Assembly (NCBI RefSeq): GCF_030852425.1
Contig: NZ_NSDM01000002.1
Location: 554,634 to 618,633 of the forward strand
Origin: Saccharothrix longispora
GTDB taxonomy: Bacteria > Actinomycetota > Actinomycetes > Mycobacteriales > Pseudonocardiaceae
Reading direction: 5' to 3'
DNA length: 64,000 nt
Translations under genes and position numbers: made by a program
Shown: positions 63,505 to 64,000 of the stretch, one piece after another
Position numbering within the stretch: the stretch's first letter is position 1
How the letters are laid out: every line of letters starts with the position of its first letter
Notes under the pieces: model-generated
What the model was told of the DNA's origin: nothing
Database searches by the model: none
Seen by the model: only the letters and a program-made list of their open reading frames with translations

Positions 63505-63828
63505 CTACGCGCGGGTCTGCTCGGTGATCCAGGCGAGGTAGTCGGTGTTGCCGCCGAGCACCGGCAGGGCCAGCACCTCGGGCACGTCGTAGCCGTGGCG
63601 CGCCTTGACGAACTCGGTCAGCTCGTCGACCCGGTCGTAAGCGGTCTTGATCCAGAGTTGCCACTCCCGGTCGTCCTGGACCGCACCGTCCCACCGGTAG
63701 ACGCTCCGGATGGGACCGCTCACCTGCACGCACGCCGCCAGGCGTGCCTCCACGACGGCCCTCGCCAGGGTGCCCGCCGCGTCCTCGCTGTCGGTGGTGG
63801 TGATGACCACGACGTGGTTGTCGCTCAT
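63505..63828 (-). CDS. cutA: Divalent-cation tolerance protein CutA
   Basis: A 107-residue trimeric ferredoxin-like protein: VVVITTTDSEDAAGTLARAV, LAACVQVSGPIRSVYRWDGA, DREWQLWIKTA and YDVPEVLALPVLGGNTDYLA are CutA1 blocks. It is linked to metal tolerance in E. coli and its biochemical role is unclear. Confidence 0.94.
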   Translation of the reverse strand: MSDNHVVVITTTDSEDAAGTLARAVVEARLAACVQVSGPIRSVYRWDGAVQDDREWQLWIKTAYDRVDELTEFVKARHGYDVPEVLALPVLGGNTDYLAWITEQTRA

Positions 63829-63921
63829 CTGCCGGAGCGTAGCCGGCCGTCACTCCGTGGCCATTTCGTTCTGACCATTCGAGTGATGAAATGGGAACTG
63901 GTGTTCGAATAGCCTGGATTC

Positions 63922-64000
63922 ATGGACGTGTCGCCCGCGCTGCTCTCCGACGATGGTGTGTTCGCCGCCGTCGTCGAGACCGAGGCATCGCTGCGGGCGT
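63922..64000 (+). CDS. N-terminus of a probable fumarase/PcaB-type lyase (partial)
   Basis: ATG 63922 opens a frame to the right edge reading MDVSPALLSDDGVFAAVVET then EASLRA. The pattern fits the start of lyase-superfamily proteins such as 3-carboxy-cis,cis-muconate cycloisomerase, but 26 residues cannot settle it. A -10-like TAGCCT (63910-63915) ends exactly 6 nt before the ATG, so the mRNA is probably leaderless. ATTCGA and TCGAAT arms flank the promoter. Confidence 0.35.
   Translation, partial: MDVSPALLSDDGVFAAVVETEASLRA

Overview
The window is high-GC (about 70% or more) actinobacterial chromosome. A complete Pup-proteasome system (pup, dop, pafA, prcA, prcB, arc/mpa), the mycothiol gene mshC, MabA/InhA-type fabG-fabI next to a ferrochelatase, GTG starts, many leaderless genes and a CebR-controlled cellulase all fit this. 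The overall style suggests a Pseudonocardiaceae-like filamentous actinomycete (Saccharothrix/Actinosynnema/Lentzea type); that placement is inference. Gene order follows the Mycobacterium tuberculosis backbone from tatC-tatA-pafC-pafB-pafA through prcA-prcB-pup-dop, mpa, trmI, a RecB-like gene, hisE and a PAC2 gene to mshC. That backbone is split here by inserted modules. No tRNA, rRNA, CRISPR array, insertion sequence or prophage gene was seen.

Layout. 1-6.3 kb: a partial lipid kinase, Tat translocase genes, the WYL regulators PafB/PafC, a decayed beta-propeller-type gene, and PafA. 6.3-12.8 kb: a PAP2 phosphatase-lipid kinase fusion, then a glycerol regulon (iclR-type regulator, glpF, glpK, glpD) with two near-identical 19-bp operators. 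12.9-16.4 kb: prcA, prcB, pup and dop on the minus strand. 16.5-24.4 kb: an orphan FtsX-type permease, NUDIX hydrolase, DUF6191-like protein, aldo/keto reductase, and an ABC exporter divergent from a NarL-type two-component system. 24.4-28.2 kb: the proteasome ATPase, a membrane-anchored lipoprotein-like protein, and TrmI. 28.5-30.9 kb: a second two-component system with a membrane protein. 30.9-39.6 kb: site-2 protease, RecB-like nuclease, thioesterase, monooxygenase, HisE, acetyltransferases, LysE exporter, FhuF-like protein, HAD phosphatase and PAC2 protein.

39.6-41.1 kb is a gene graveyard. A major-facilitator gene and a TasA/camelysin-like secreted-protein gene, facing each other, have both lost their 3' ends and meet at one deletion scar. 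41-44.2 kb holds a polyketide-antibiotic-type ABC exporter divergent from a GbsR/MarR regulator around a palindrome. 44.4-54.8 kb: secreted subtilisin, MshC, a MoxR/vWA pair, a CoiA-like protein, an aminoglycoside-phosphotransferase-like kinase, and a secreted CBM2-GH6 cellulase behind two perfect CebR boxes. 55-59 kb: two conserved hypotheticals, ferrochelatase, enoyl- and ketoacyl-ACP reductases. 59-64 kb: FAD/Fe-S D-2-hydroxyacid dehydrogenase, Na+/alanine symporter, CutA, and the start of a probable lyase.

Most genes are housekeeping. The strongest unusual signals are the tail-to-tail deletion scar near 40.14 kb, the paired glycerol operators, the CebR boxes, the remnant gene at 4.5-4.8 kb, the unusual CoiA-like protein, and several perfect palindromes in divergent promoters.
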